This document shows, in pieces, positions 54,165-63,222 of a stretch of 64,000 nucleotides of DNA; position 1 is the first letter of the stretch, and each line of letters opens with the position of its first letter. Source of the stretch: Longibacter salinarum (GTDB lineage Bacteria; Bacteroidota; Rhodothermia; Rhodothermales; Salinibacteraceae); contig NZ_PDEQ01000004.1 of NCBI RefSeq assembly GCF_002554795.1, forward strand, positions 310,001 through 374,000, given 5' to 3'. A program made the translations under genes and the position numbers. A model generated the notes under the pieces. It was not told where the DNA came from. It made no database searches and worked only from the letters and a program-made list of their open reading frames with translations.

Positions 54165-55469
54165 TCATTCATGGTTCTCTGTCTCCGGGCCATTCGCCGT
54201 CACCGGACGGGCTCCATGGACCGGCGCCATAAGAAGCAACGCCAGCAGTGCACAACGTCGAACCGTGGCGTCGATCTTCGCGAACTCGTGCTCCGCATGT
54301 GCGCCGTCCCCGACCGCCCCCAGTCCATCGAGCGTGGGAGCGTGAATGCTGGTGAAGTTTCCATCGGAGGCTCCACCGGCCCGGTCTTCTTCGAGCGTGT
54401 CTCCGATGGCCGCGCCGATCGCCTGAGCCGCATGCCACAGCTTCCGGTTGCCCGGTGTCCGCTCCATCGGAGGTCGCTCCACGCCGCCCCGGATCTCCAC
54501 GCGAATCCCGTCTCGCACATCACCACATACCTGCTCGCGAAGGCGCGTATCGATACGATGTGCGTCTTCGTGCGTCACGACCCGGACATCGACGCCAAGT
54601 CGCCCGGCCTCCTCTGAAGCATTCGGACCTGTGATTGTGCCGACGTTTACGGTGATACCTCGATCCGGATCATTCAGACCGTGAAGGCGCTGCACAATCT
54701 CCATCATCTCCGCCACCACCTCTGACGCGTCGACCTCCTCCGGGTAAAGCAGAATGACGTATTCGCCCGTTCCCTTCCTGGCCGTCTTAATTTTGCCCTG
54801 CAATCCAAGACCGGGCTCCGTGACAAAAACGCGGTCCGCACATCGAGCCAGTCGGTCGATGTGACGCCGCGACTCATGGCTCCCGATCTCCTCATCGGAC
54901 GTAATCAGGACGACAGGATCCGCGGGCGGGGTGAGCCCCAGATCTCGGAGGGTGCGTAGCGCGAAGACAAAAGACGTGAGCCCGGCCTTCATATCGAAGA
55001 CCCCGGGACCGCGGAGCATCCCGTTCTGGCGGACCACCGGCATGTGCTGCAAGGTGCCCGTGCTCCACACCGTGTCGACGTGGCCAAGCAGTAGCTGCAC
55101 AGAGCCACCCCGTCGGCGCACGTCCGGGCGAGCGTACAGACTTCCAGCCGTCTCCACACCCGGAAAATGCACTGAGGTGAGTCCTGCCTCGGCAAGGGCC
55201 GATGCGAGTAGATCGAACGCGGGCAGAATCGTCTCCGGATCCGTCGATGGCGTTTCGATCCGCGCCAGCCGTTCCAGAAACTCGACATACGTCTCTTTCC
55301 GAGCCTCGACGGCCGTCGTGACACGCTCGATCACATCAGGAGACAGTCCCGCGACGCTCGATTCCGCCGAAGACGACGGAAACAGATCGGGATCGGAGGA
55401 TGAGACCACAGATTTTCGGTCGCTTTCGAAAACAATGGAGCGATGCATACAACATTTTATACGCAGCAT
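54165..55469 (-). CDS. M20 carboxypeptidase-like protein with shortened lid
   Basis: 434 aa (an ATG at 55448 is also in frame). Zinc-peptidase M20 motifs: LLLGHVDTVW, GPGVFDMKAG, SDEEIGSHES, VTEPGLG and GDGAHAEHEF, so the metal-site residues are present, CPG2-like. The lid region, where relatives have a G-x-x-S-HAG-x-x-P motif, reads KGTGEYVILLYPEEVDASEV, lacking about 13 residues and the lid His. Activity may be altered. Substrate unknown. Confidence 0.88.
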   Translation of the reverse strand: MLRIKCCMHRSIVFESDRKSVVSSSDPDLFPSSSAESSVAGLSPDVIERVTTAVEARKETYVEFLERLARIETPSTDPETILPAFDLLASALAEAGLTSVHFPGVETAGSLYARPDVRRRGGSVQLLLGHVDTVWSTGTLQHMPVVRQNGMLRGPGVFDMKAGLTSFVFALRTLRDLGLTPPADPVVLITSDEEIGSHESRRHIDRLARCADRVFVTEPGLGLQGKIKTARKGTGEYVILLYPEEVDASEVVAEMMEIVQRLHGLNDPDRGITVNVGTITGPNASEEAGRLGVDVRVVTHEDAHRIDTRLREQVCGDVRDGIRVEIRGGVERPPMERTPGNRKLWHAAQAIGAAIGDTLEEDRAGGASDGNFTSIHAPTLDGLGAVGDGAHAEHEFAKIDATVRRCALLALLLMAPVHGARPVTANGPETENHE

Positions 55470-55496
55470 GCTGTATCCATGTCCCCGCTCCCCCGG

Positions 55497-55781
55497 TCAG
55501 ACCGTTGCATCCGTATGGATTTCGAACAGTCCATCCAGTTCGAGCACGCGCAGGATTTCAAAAAACAGATCTGGCGGATTTCGAACGGTAATCGGCGTTC
55601 CTTGAAGCTGAAGTCGATGCAGGTGCGCAATCCCCTCCGTGTCGGCAAACCGTACGTCGCGAAGATCAACGATCACGTGCTCCGTCGACTCAATCAACCG
55701 TTCGATGCAACGGGCTGAAAATAAGTTCAGGTCGCGGTTGAGTTCGATCGTAAGCGTACCAGACTCTCTTCTGTGTCGCAT
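55497..55781 (-). CDS. STAS-domain protein (anti-sigma antagonist-like)
   Basis: 94 aa. The STAS fold: LTIELNRDLNLFSARCIERL, then VIVDLRDVRFADTEGIAHLHRL, where Asp-Thr replaces the usual Asp-Ser phospho-acceptor site, and a C-terminal helix. It starts 55 bp inside the end of the RsbW-GNAT gene on the same strand, so translation is probably coupled. Likely the partner-switch antagonist of that gene (inference). Confidence 0.85.
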   Translation of the reverse strand: MRHRRESGTLTIELNRDLNLFSARCIERLIESTEHVIVDLRDVRFADTEGIAHLHRLQLQGTPITVRNPPDLFFEILRVLELDGLFEIHTDATV

Positions 55782-57223
55782 GCCAGTTCCCTCTGGATCA
55801 ATGATTTCAGGGCGTGTGCAAGATCCGAATGGACGACGATGTGATCGAAGTCGAGATCAACCAGCGGCCGCTGCATCCGAAGATAATCGCGGCTGTGGTG
55901 GAAGCGCGGCATCAATCCGGCAAGCACGAAGCCGGCATCGCGGAGCTGGCGGATGAGGAAGGGCGTGTGCGGGTCCTCAATCGGGATGTCCACCAGCACG
56001 TTCAGCATATCTTGGTCCACGTCGTCGAGCGTCTGTTCGACCTGTTCGACCACGTCCGCCCCCGGCTCCTCGATGATGAGTTCCACGTGCCGGAATCGGT
56101 ATGAGATGCGGGTGTCGATAACGGCTTCGCTGCCTGGCAGTGGCGTTGCAGGTTCCATGTCCGGCGCCTCAACGACGGCCCCCAGCGCCTCGTAGATTTC
56201 CTGTAGGATCGAAGCATATCTCATCGGAAAGAACGGGCGCACGACGTCGTATGGCTCCAGCGGACGGAGTTCGATCACGACAGAAATTGGTTGTGGGTAG
56301 TCGCCGACCAGGCCGTGAAACCGCTGTGTGGGAAAGAAGCCGAGTAGCAATGCCGTGGACTCCATGCCGAAGTGCTGGTTCACACGCTGGCTAATATCGT
56401 GCACGGTCACCGCCTCCCCGAAAACGGCCGACATATCGTGAGCCCGAGCCTCGTCGATTAGCATCTCGAGCATCTTCGTCATGAGACCACGACGGCGATG
56501 ATCGACGTCTACGACGGCCTCTCCTACTTCCCCAATGTCTGAATCGGGCATACGAAGCACTGCAAACATGCCTACGGCGCGCCCGGACGGTGTTCGCGCA
56601 ATCACGCCAAACTTTTCGTCCTGCACGAGCGCCCGGCGGATCTTCTCCGGATAGTAGAGCTCTTCCTTCGCATACGTGTACCCGTACGTCCGGTAAATGA
56701 GCTTCGCCACGTCCCCGGCATCGTCAGGTTGAATCGGTTGCAGGCTGTAGTCGCCCGTGAAGACCTCAGCAGGTGCAGGCTGCGGATCGTGCCGCATCAG
56801 CTCCGACACGTGCGTCGCTTCGATTTCCTGAACGAGGCGGAATTCTTTCCCTTTCCTCCCCCTGTTGAGAAAGGCAAAGTCGTCGACGAAATGGCGCATT
56901 ACGGCGAACCCGGCCCCGTCGAAACGTCCTTCCTTCCGTGCTCGCTCCGGGTCGTAGACGTACCGCGATGGATCGAACGGTTCCCCCTGCTCCGTGATGA
57001 TGACCTCCACCGTCGAGATATCGCGCCGAAACGTGATATCAAAGCTCGCCTCCTTTCGCGGAAAAGCGAACCGAACGACATCGGTCACAACCTCCGTAAC
57101 CGCTAGAGCAAGTGCGAGAGCCCGTTCATCGGACAACCCCGCATTCATCCCCCATTTTCGAGCAAAGTCGGCCGTTGGGCCGATCACACTCAGATGATTT
57201 TGAAGCCGAAGATGCAAGTCCAT
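55727..57223 (-). CDS. RsbW-like ATPase fused to GNAT acetyltransferase
   Basis: 498 aa from the ATG at 57223. Residues of about 1-135 form a GHKL anti-sigma kinase-like domain, but the N box reads VTEVVTDVVRFAF (Asp for the usual Asn) and the first G box ITEQGEPFDP (Glu for Asp); G2 GAGFAVMRHFVDD is intact. Residues 165-310 form a GNAT domain with VDHRRRGLMTKMLEML as the acetyl-CoA loop. A third domain of about 190 residues follows. A partner of the overlapping STAS gene (inference). Identification of both domains is good. Confidence 0.88.
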   Translation of the reverse strand: MDLHLRLQNHLSVIGPTADFARKWGMNAGLSDERALALALAVTEVVTDVVRFAFPRKEASFDITFRRDISTVEVIITEQGEPFDPSRYVYDPERARKEGRFDGAGFAVMRHFVDDFAFLNRGRKGKEFRLVQEIEATHVSELMRHDPQPAPAEVFTGDYSLQPIQPDDAGDVAKLIYRTYGYTYAKEELYYPEKIRRALVQDEKFGVIARTPSGRAVGMFAVLRMPDSDIGEVGEAVVDVDHRRRGLMTKMLEMLIDEARAHDMSAVFGEAVTVHDISQRVNQHFGMESTALLLGFFPTQRFHGLVGDYPQPISVVIELRPLEPYDVVRPFFPMRYASILQEIYEALGAVVEAPDMEPATPLPGSEAVIDTRISYRFRHVELIIEEPGADVVEQVEQTLDDVDQDMLNVLVDIPIEDPHTPFLIRQLRDAGFVLAGLMPRFHHSRDYLRMQRPLVDLDFDHIVVHSDLAHALKSLIQRELACDTEESLVRLRSNSTAT

Positions 57224-57344
57224 GATGTCCCTCTCCCCCCATACCAGAACGACCATCCATTTACACAATCTTAACCCTCAAAAAGGACAGCTCGTGTCCG
57301 GTATTCCCCTTCCACGCGTGTGGGGAAGGACCTTCAAGACGAGG

Positions 57345-58601
57345 TCAGGAGGCGGCAAGATCTGACGTGGTTGGTTTTTCTACGCCACAGGTCCAGGCAA
57401 GGTAGGCCATGAAACCGGCTCCGATACGGAGCGCTTCTTCGTCGATATCGAATTTCGGCGTGTGCAGACCGTGCGTGATTCCCCGCTCGGGATTGCCGAC
57501 ACCGAGGGTGAAGAAGGCCCCCGGGCGCTTCTGTAGGAAGTATGCAAAGTCTTCCCCGGCGTACCACGGATTGAGATCGAGCGTCTGGTCTGCACCTGTA
57601 AATTCCAGCGAGGCATCGCGAACAAGCGCGGCTGCCTCAGAATCGTTGATGAGTGCCGGATAACCAACCTTCAGATCCACCTCGGCCGTCGCACCGTGCG
57701 CTTCGGCCGTGCGATGGATCAGGCGTTCGATCAGTTTATGAGCCTCGGCGCGCCACTCTTCGTCCATCGCGCGGAAGGTGCCAGCCAGACGAGCCGTTTC
57801 CGGAATCACGTTTGTCGCGCCATCCGCAATCAGGCGTCCGATGGTGAGGATACTGGCCACACCCGGCGGCGCGTGTCGGCTCACGATGGACTGGAGTCCG
57901 ACCACAATCTGACTCGCTACGTACGTCGCGTCGGCCGAGAGTTCGTGCGGGGCGGCCGCATGCCCGCCTTCACCACGAACCGTGATATGCACCTCGTCTG
58001 CAGAGGCCATGAACGGCCCCGAACGGATGCCGACCGTGCCGACAGGAAGATCCGGACGAACATGCTGTCCAAAGACGTAGTCGACCCCATCCTCCGATCG
58101 GTCACCGGACGCGCCATCACCGGCACTGCCGAAGGACTCGAGAACGCCTTCCTCGATCATAAACTTGGCGCCGCCGGGGATTACCTCTTCACTGGGCTGG
58201 AAGCAGAACCGAATCTGCCCGTGGATCTCGTCTCGGATGCGCGAGAGGATCGTTGCAGCTCCAAGAAGAGAGGCCGTGTGGGCATCGTGGCCGCACGCGT
58301 GCATTTGGCCCTCGTGATTGGACGCGAAGTTGAGCCCCGTCGCCTCATGGATCGGCAGGGCATCCATATCGGCCCGCAGCAAAATGGTCGGCCCGGGATG
58401 TGCGCCGCGGAGCGTTCCCACGACACCTGTGCCGTAGATGCCAGTGCGGACGTCGAGATCGAGCCGCCGGAGCGTATCGGCGACCAGGGACGCAGTCTGG
58501 TGCTCTTCCCGTGCGAGCTCCGGGTTCTGGTGAATCTGACGTCTCCACGCGACAACGTCGGGAAAAACCTCATCAGCCAGCGAATGAATGCGCTGCTTCA
58601 T
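57345..58601 (-). CDS. M20D amidohydrolase (IAA-amino-acid hydrolase-like)
   Basis: 418 aa from the ATG at 58601; the frame runs back to 58775 with unlikely sequence. Metal motifs: RADMDALPIHEATGLNF, HACGHDAHTASLLGAA, FQPSEEVIPGGAKFM, and NPWYAGEDFAYFLQKRPGAF. The lid motif GEGGHAAAPH is present. Hydrolyses N-acyl amino acids; substrate uncertain. A short insert GSAGDGASGDRSEDG is present in the catalytic domain. Downstream of the DUF58 gene (gap 79 bp). Confidence 0.93.
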   Translation of the reverse strand: MKQRIHSLADEVFPDVVAWRRQIHQNPELAREEHQTASLVADTLRRLDLDVRTGIYGTGVVGTLRGAHPGPTILLRADMDALPIHEATGLNFASNHEGQMHACGHDAHTASLLGAATILSRIRDEIHGQIRFCFQPSEEVIPGGAKFMIEEGVLESFGSAGDGASGDRSEDGVDYVFGQHVRPDLPVGTVGIRSGPFMASADEVHITVRGEGGHAAAPHELSADATYVASQIVVGLQSIVSRHAPPGVASILTIGRLIADGATNVIPETARLAGTFRAMDEEWRAEAHKLIERLIHRTAEAHGATAEVDLKVGYPALINDSEAAALVRDASLEFTGADQTLDLNPWYAGEDFAYFLQKRPGAFFTLGVGNPERGITHGLHTPKFDIDEEALRIGAGFMAYLAWTCGVEKPTTSDLAAS

Positions 58602-58680
58602 GGTGCGTTCGATCTGATTCCCAGAAACTACCCTTCGGGTTCCCGCCGAGTCCGTCTGTCGCCCCGCCCACGACGTGCCT

Positions 58681-59613
58681 CTAAACGAGACGCGTCCGTT
58701 TGTCGAGATACGCCTTGAGCGCCGTGTCGTACGGCTGGTTCGTGTCCAGTTCGACGAAATCGATGTCGTGCTCAAGACAGCGGCGGCGAAACGTCTCGGA
58801 GAAATGCGTGACGGCTTCTTCGTAGTGGTCGCGGAGCTGTGCAGGCTGAAGTGTCACCTCTTCGCCTGTCTCCATATCGCGAAATAGCATCGGGCGATCG
58901 GGAAAGCGGAAGCGGCGCTCCGTATCCCCCTCCAAAACGTGAAAGACGATCACCTCATGCTGCCGATGGCGGAGATGACGAAGCGCCCGGAGCAGATCGT
59001 CATGCTTCGCGACATTCTCGAACAGGTCGGTAATGACTACGACAAGCGACCGCCGGCTGATGCGCTCCGCAACTTCGTCCAGGGCGGAAGCCGCACTCGT
59101 TCGGGTGCCGCTGGCCTCCGACGACGCGATGCGATCCAACTCGATGAGAAGTGGACGCAAATACCCCGGCGTGGCCTTCGGTCGCCGCATCGTATGTACG
59201 GACTCGTCGAAGGCAATAAGTCCGGTGGCATCGCGCTGCTTGAGCATCAGGTTGTGCAACGCGGCCGAAAGATAGGCACCATAGACCAGCTTGCTGACCG
59301 CGCCTTCTCCCTGGTAATGCATCGATGGAGAGGTGTCAAGGACGACGTAGTGACGCAGGTTCGTTTCCTCCTCGTACCGCTTGATGTAGTACCGATCGGT
59401 CTTCGCGTACACCTTCCAGTCGACGTGGCGAAGTTCGTCTCCGGGGTTGTACGGCCTATGCTCGGCAAACTCGACCGAAAACCCGTGGTACGGGCTGCGA
59501 TGGAGACCGGTAATAAACCCCTCGACGATCAGACGTGCCCGCAATTCCATGTTGCCGAGTTGAGCAACGGCCGCGGGGTCGAGATATCGAAGGGCGTCAG
59601 GGGCGTCGGCCAT
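58681..59613 (-). CDS. DUF58 (vWA-like) protein
   Basis: 310 aa. The DUF58 signature HRPYNPGDELRHVDWKVYAKTD and YVVLDTSPSMHY (vWA MIDAS-like DxSxS) are clear. Such proteins usually act with MoxR ATPases; none is adjacent here. C-terminal HDIDFVELDTNQPYDTAL. Cytoplasmic or membrane-associated; role unknown. Confidence 0.92.
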   Translation of the reverse strand: MADAPDALRYLDPAAVAQLGNMELRARLIVEGFITGLHRSPYHGFSVEFAEHRPYNPGDELRHVDWKVYAKTDRYYIKRYEEETNLRHYVVLDTSPSMHYQGEGAVSKLVYGAYLSAALHNLMLKQRDATGLIAFDESVHTMRRPKATPGYLRPLLIELDRIASSEASGTRTSAASALDEVAERISRRSLVVVITDLFENVAKHDDLLRALRHLRHRQHEVIVFHVLEGDTERRFRFPDRPMLFRDMETGEEVTLQPAQLRDHYEEAVTHFSETFRRRCLEHDIDFVELDTNQPYDTALKAYLDKRTRLV

Positions 59614-60007
59614 GAGGATCGGGCAGCGCGAAAGCGGGCTCAGAAAAAGGGAATTGATGCACGCCTCCTCTCGAACAGCGTTCCCTTCACGCCCTCATCC
59701 CCGTGATGACCTGTCGTCCCACGGCGTTTGACAAACTGACATCAACAACTCGTCCTAAACTTGTATCTTTCACAGATTCGAATTGAATATATCCATTTCT
59801 CAAGGATCTTCTTACGACTGTGTGATACGCACGACCAATATACTGATCTGCATATGGAGTAACTCCATTGCTCGGAATCGTATCAGAGAGAACGATCGAA
59901 TTCATGGCGCACGGTCTAGCCTCACCGCGATCATGATCCCCTGCCCCCTCTGATCCGACATGATACTTTATCCCCAACTCACGCTCATCTGACCCAATGT
60001 CCCCACC
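59614..60007. other. Divergent intergenic region upstream of the repressor gene
   Basis: About 390 bp, AT-rich relative to neighbours. Contains the palindrome at 59854-59868. Promoters for the DUF58 and repressor genes must lie here. Confidence 0.5.
59854..59868. promoter_or_regulatory. Palindrome, candidate operator of the LexA-like repressor
   Basis: atggagt-a-actccat, perfect 7-bp arms around one base, 140 bp upstream of the repressor ATG. Confidence 0.4.
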
Positions 60008-60754
60008 ATGTTCGACGCTTCTACCCAAATCGATCGTCTGCTCGGTCCGACACCGGAGGATTCGCAGGAGGAATTCCGGGCCTTTCTCCGACGCGTCGTC
60101 GCAGAGCAGTTCGACGGGAACGTGTCGAAGATGACAACGGCACTCGCCGAGGTTGGTGACCTGTCGGCGGAAAGTAAGCAAGCCAACCTTCGGCGCAAAC
60201 TGAGCCGGTTTCTGAGTTACAGCGTTCGGAAGATCGATTCCGAACTCATCATGTGGACGTGGACGTATCTCTTCGACAAACTCGGCCTGCAGGCGTTCGA
60301 ATACGCACCCGACCTTCTCGGAAGCCGTCTTCTTCCAGTAATCCGCTTCTCCACGGAGCCCGTTGAGGAGCAATCAGCACTTCCAAACTACCGGACCCGA
60401 CCGCAGGTCACCTCGCGCTACTCAATCGATAATGCAGAACTGGACGAGGAGCATCGGTGGGGAGACCGCCACTATTTTGTCACGATCGCTGAGACGGATG
60501 CCTTGGAACCAGAACTTCGGGCGGGGGACAGGGTGATCGTGGAGCATGTCGAAGACACGACCATGCCCGCCAGTCCCGGGGTTTACCTGCTTCGCATCGA
60601 ATCCTCGGTTCAGTTCGCCCGTCTGCAGCCACGAGAGGATGAATATGTCGATGTTCTCTTCCCAAACAGCAGCCACAAAAATTATACACTCCGCGCCTCT
60701 AATGCGGACATCGAAATCCTGGGCCGCGTATGGGGATCTTACCGACGAACCTGA
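60008..60754 (+). CDS. LexA/S24-like repressor lacking catalytic residues
   Basis: 248 aa. An N-terminal helical, probably DNA-binding, domain (about 1-95), then an S24-type C-terminal beta-domain: HYFVTIAETDALEPELRAGD followed by DRVIVEHVEDTTMP and, at the end, IEILGRVWGSYRR. The nucleophile position of LexA-type proteins (G-D-S-M) is D-A-L here, so the Ser is absent, and the Lys position near VQFARLQ is Ala. It therefore probably binds DNA and dimerises but cannot self-cleave (inference). An upstream palindrome may be its operator. Confidence 0.8.
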   Translation: MFDASTQIDRLLGPTPEDSQEEFRAFLRRVVAEQFDGNVSKMTTALAEVGDLSAESKQANLRRKLSRFLSYSVRKIDSELIMWTWTYLFDKLGLQAFEYAPDLLGSRLLPVIRFSTEPVEEQSALPNYRTRPQVTSRYSIDNAELDEEHRWGDRHYFVTIAETDALEPELRAGDRVIVEHVEDTTMPASPGVYLLRIESSVQFARLQPREDEYVDVLFPNSSHKNYTLRASNADIEILGRVWGSYRRT

Positions 60755-60874
60755 AAGGCGGCGCAGAACTGGTGCTCGTCCTTGAATCCGCGGCAGCAGG
60801 CATCGTATCTTCTCGTGCCTGCCAGCCCCCTTACGGCGAAATCGATCATTCCCATCACCTCAACCGAATCGCCC

Positions 60875-61534
60875 ATGCTCGTCCAAGACGTGATGCAGCA
60901 TCCTGTCATCACCGTCAGCTCGGACACCTCTATCGCCGAGGCCTATCGCATCATGCATGACCGGCGGATCCGTCACCTTCCCGTCGTCGATGACGGGCGT
61001 CTTACCGGCGTTGTGACGGATCGGGATCTTCGATATTCGACCAGTCGCCTGCATCCATCGCCGGTAGAATCCCAGACGGGAGTCGACCGCGTGATGACGA
61101 AATCGGTGATCACCATAGGCCCGCTCGACCCCGTCGAAGAAGCCGCTCGCCTCCTCCGGGCCCGTCGCATCGGATCTCTGCCCGTCGTCGATGGCGACGA
61201 CCTCGTAGGCATCGTGACGGTGACGAATCTACTGGATGCGATCATCGACCTGACCGGTCTGAAAAAGCCGGGCAGTCGGCTTGCTGTTTCGCTTGTGGAT
61301 GAAGCGGGACAGCTGGCGAAGCTCACGACGCGGGTGGCCGAGGCTGGCCTGGACATCCGGTCGGTCCTGACGTACTACGAAGATGAATTTTCCGGTCCGG
61401 AAGCCGAAACCGAGGGATCAGAGCCGCGCCTCCGCGTCATCCTTCGCGTCGACACACTGAACGTCCGCGCGCTCGCAGAGGAGTTGCGCGAGGAAGGCTT
61501 CGACGTCATTTGGCCCATCACCAAACCCGCCTGA
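60875..61534 (+). CDS. acuB: AcuB-like CBS-ACT protein
   Basis: 219 aa from the ATG at 60875 (the frame starts at 60782). Two CBS domains (VQDVMQHPVITVSSDTSI, VDRVMTKSVITIGPLDPV) and a C-terminal ACT-like domain with LAVSLVDEAGQLAKLTTRVA. In B. subtilis AcuB-AcuC regulate acetyl-CoA synthetase; an AcuC-like gene follows directly. Identification is good. Confidence 0.9.
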   Translation: MLVQDVMQHPVITVSSDTSIAEAYRIMHDRRIRHLPVVDDGRLTGVVTDRDLRYSTSRLHPSPVESQTGVDRVMTKSVITIGPLDPVEEAARLLRARRIGSLPVVDGDDLVGIVTVTNLLDAIIDLTGLKKPGSRLAVSLVDEAGQLAKLTTRVAEAGLDIRSVLTYYEDEFSGPEAETEGSEPRLRVILRVDTLNVRALAEELREEGFDVIWPITKPA

Positions 61535-61593
61535 CGCTGGCCTATCGGTATTCTCGCCCTCGATCGTCTGCCCGGCCCTACACCTTCGCCCCT

Positions 61594-62730
61594 GTGTCTA
61601 CCACGGTCCTCTCTTCTCCACGCTACCGCGACTACGACTTTGGTCCGGAGCACCCCTTCAGCCCGGTCCGGCTCGAAATGTTGATGGATCTGCTTGAGCA
61701 CCTCGATGTCGACCTGGACATGGTCGAACCACCGCTGGCATCAACGGACGACATTCTAACGGTTCACGCAGAGAAGTTCGTGCGCCAGGTCGAAGCGGCC
61801 AGCGGAGGTACACCCGGTGCCGCCATGTCGCGCTACGGTCTCGGCACGGCGGATGTCCCGATCTTCGACGGAATGGATGAGGCCGCGCGGAGCCTCGTCG
61901 GCGGCACGCTTCACGGCGCAGAACGGATCGAGCAGGGCGAGGCAACACGCGTGCTCCAACTCGGTGGCGGACTGCACCATGCGCAGGAAAAGCTTGCCAG
62001 CGGCTTTTGCGTTTATAACGACCTCTCCGTCGCCATCCAGCACCTTCGCGATGCCGGCCGGCGCGTGGCATACCTCGACATCGACGTGCACCACGGCGAC
62101 GGAGTCCAGGCGCTGCACTACGATGACCCGAATGTGCTCACGATCAGCCTGCATGAATCGGGCCGGTACCTCTTTCCCGGCACCGGCACAGTCCACGAAA
62201 TCGGAAAAGGTGCCGGCGAAGGGACGTCGCTGAATGTCCCGCTCGAACCGTTCACGGAGGCGGATAGCTACCTCGATGTTTTTGAGCGCGTGGTCCCATA
62301 CGCCATCGAGAATTTCATGCCGGAGGTGATGGTCGTGCAGTGCGGAGCAGACGCTCACTTCTCTGACCCGCTGGCCGATCTCCTCCTCGACACCCACGTC
62401 TACGAGACACTGTTCGATCACATCTTCGACCTGGCCGACGATCACTGCAACGGTCGGCTCCTCCTTACACTGGGCGGCGGGTACCAGATGGACGCGACCG
62501 TTCGAATCTGGACGCTCCTCGCGCTAAAAGCGACCGGTCATCCGATTCCGGACGCGCTCCCGGACGCCTGGCTTGCAAACTGGAAAGAGCGCCTCGGAGA
62601 AGATCTGACGCCCACGCTCCACGACGCTCCCGACAAGACCTTCGACATTCCACGGAAGGAAACCATTTACCAGCAGAATCAGCGCGTTAGCAAGCGCGTC
62701 CTGGAACTACTCGCGCCCCTGTGGTACTGA
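61594..62730 (+). CDS. acuC: AcuC-like histone deacetylase-fold enzyme
   Basis: 378 aa from a GTG at 61594; the frame starts at 61510 inside acuB, but family N-termini begin around STTVLSSPRYRDYDFGP. HDAC motifs: GGGLHHAQEKLASGFCVYND, DIDVHHGDGVQALHYD, SLHESGRYLFPGTG, CGADAHFSDPLADL. Zn-dependent protein deacetylase, probably acting on acetyl-CoA synthetase. Paired with acuB. Confidence 0.92.
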   Translation: MSTTVLSSPRYRDYDFGPEHPFSPVRLEMLMDLLEHLDVDLDMVEPPLASTDDILTVHAEKFVRQVEAASGGTPGAAMSRYGLGTADVPIFDGMDEAARSLVGGTLHGAERIEQGEATRVLQLGGGLHHAQEKLASGFCVYNDLSVAIQHLRDAGRRVAYLDIDVHHGDGVQALHYDDPNVLTISLHESGRYLFPGTGTVHEIGKGAGEGTSLNVPLEPFTEADSYLDVFERVVPYAIENFMPEVMVVQCGADAHFSDPLADLLLDTHVYETLFDHIFDLADDHCNGRLLLTLGGGYQMDATVRIWTLLALKATGHPIPDALPDAWLANWKERLGEDLTPTLHDAPDKTFDIPRKETIYQQNQRVSKRVLELLAPLWY

Positions 62731-62841
62731 CACCGTTCTCGTTTACACGCCGGGACGCTGGCTCGTTGACCGTCGAATCGCTGCCACGGTACGCGCAAAC
62801 CTTCACACGTCGACACTTTCACACGTCTATACCTAGCCCCC

Positions 62842-63207
62842 ATGCCTGAACTGATCGGTTCCCCCTCCGTCGTCGAGTCCGCAGGAACGAAACCCAAGCG
62901 CATCGAGGAATACGTCGGTCGCATCAACACGGGACATGAATCTGTGAGCGTCGCTCGTATGACATCGCCGGGTGGGTGGGAAGAACCCGGACAACGCCCG
63001 GAGTTCGACGAGGTGACGCTCGTGCTCTCTGGGCGAGTTCGAGTCGAGCACGAAGACGGTGTGCTCGATGTCACAGCCGGACAGGCCGTTCTAACGCGGG
63101 CGGGCGAGTGGATACGCTACAGCACGCCGGACGAGGGAGGCGCAGAGTACGTCGCGATCTGTCTGCCCGCATTCAGTCCGGATACCGTGAACCGGGACGA
63201 CGACTGA
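62842..63207 (+). CDS. Cupin-domain protein
   Basis: 121 aa. Conserved cupin barrel: PEFDEVTLVLSGRVRVEHED and a second motif VTAGQAVLTRAGEWIRYS. Ligand unknown. A 10-bp sequence, ttcacacgtc, is repeated just upstream (62802-62811 and 62818-62827). Confidence 0.85.
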   Translation: MPELIGSPSVVESAGTKPKRIEEYVGRINTGHESVSVARMTSPGGWEEPGQRPEFDEVTLVLSGRVRVEHEDGVLDVTAGQAVLTRAGEWIRYSTPDEGGAEYVAICLPAFSPDTVNRDDD

Positions 63208-63222
63208 TTTCTGTGACGCCCG

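Noticed and set aside
59687-60373. A 228-codon minus-strand frame opposite the repressor gene
   Set aside because: It is antisense to a gene with a recognisable S24 fold and has no family features.
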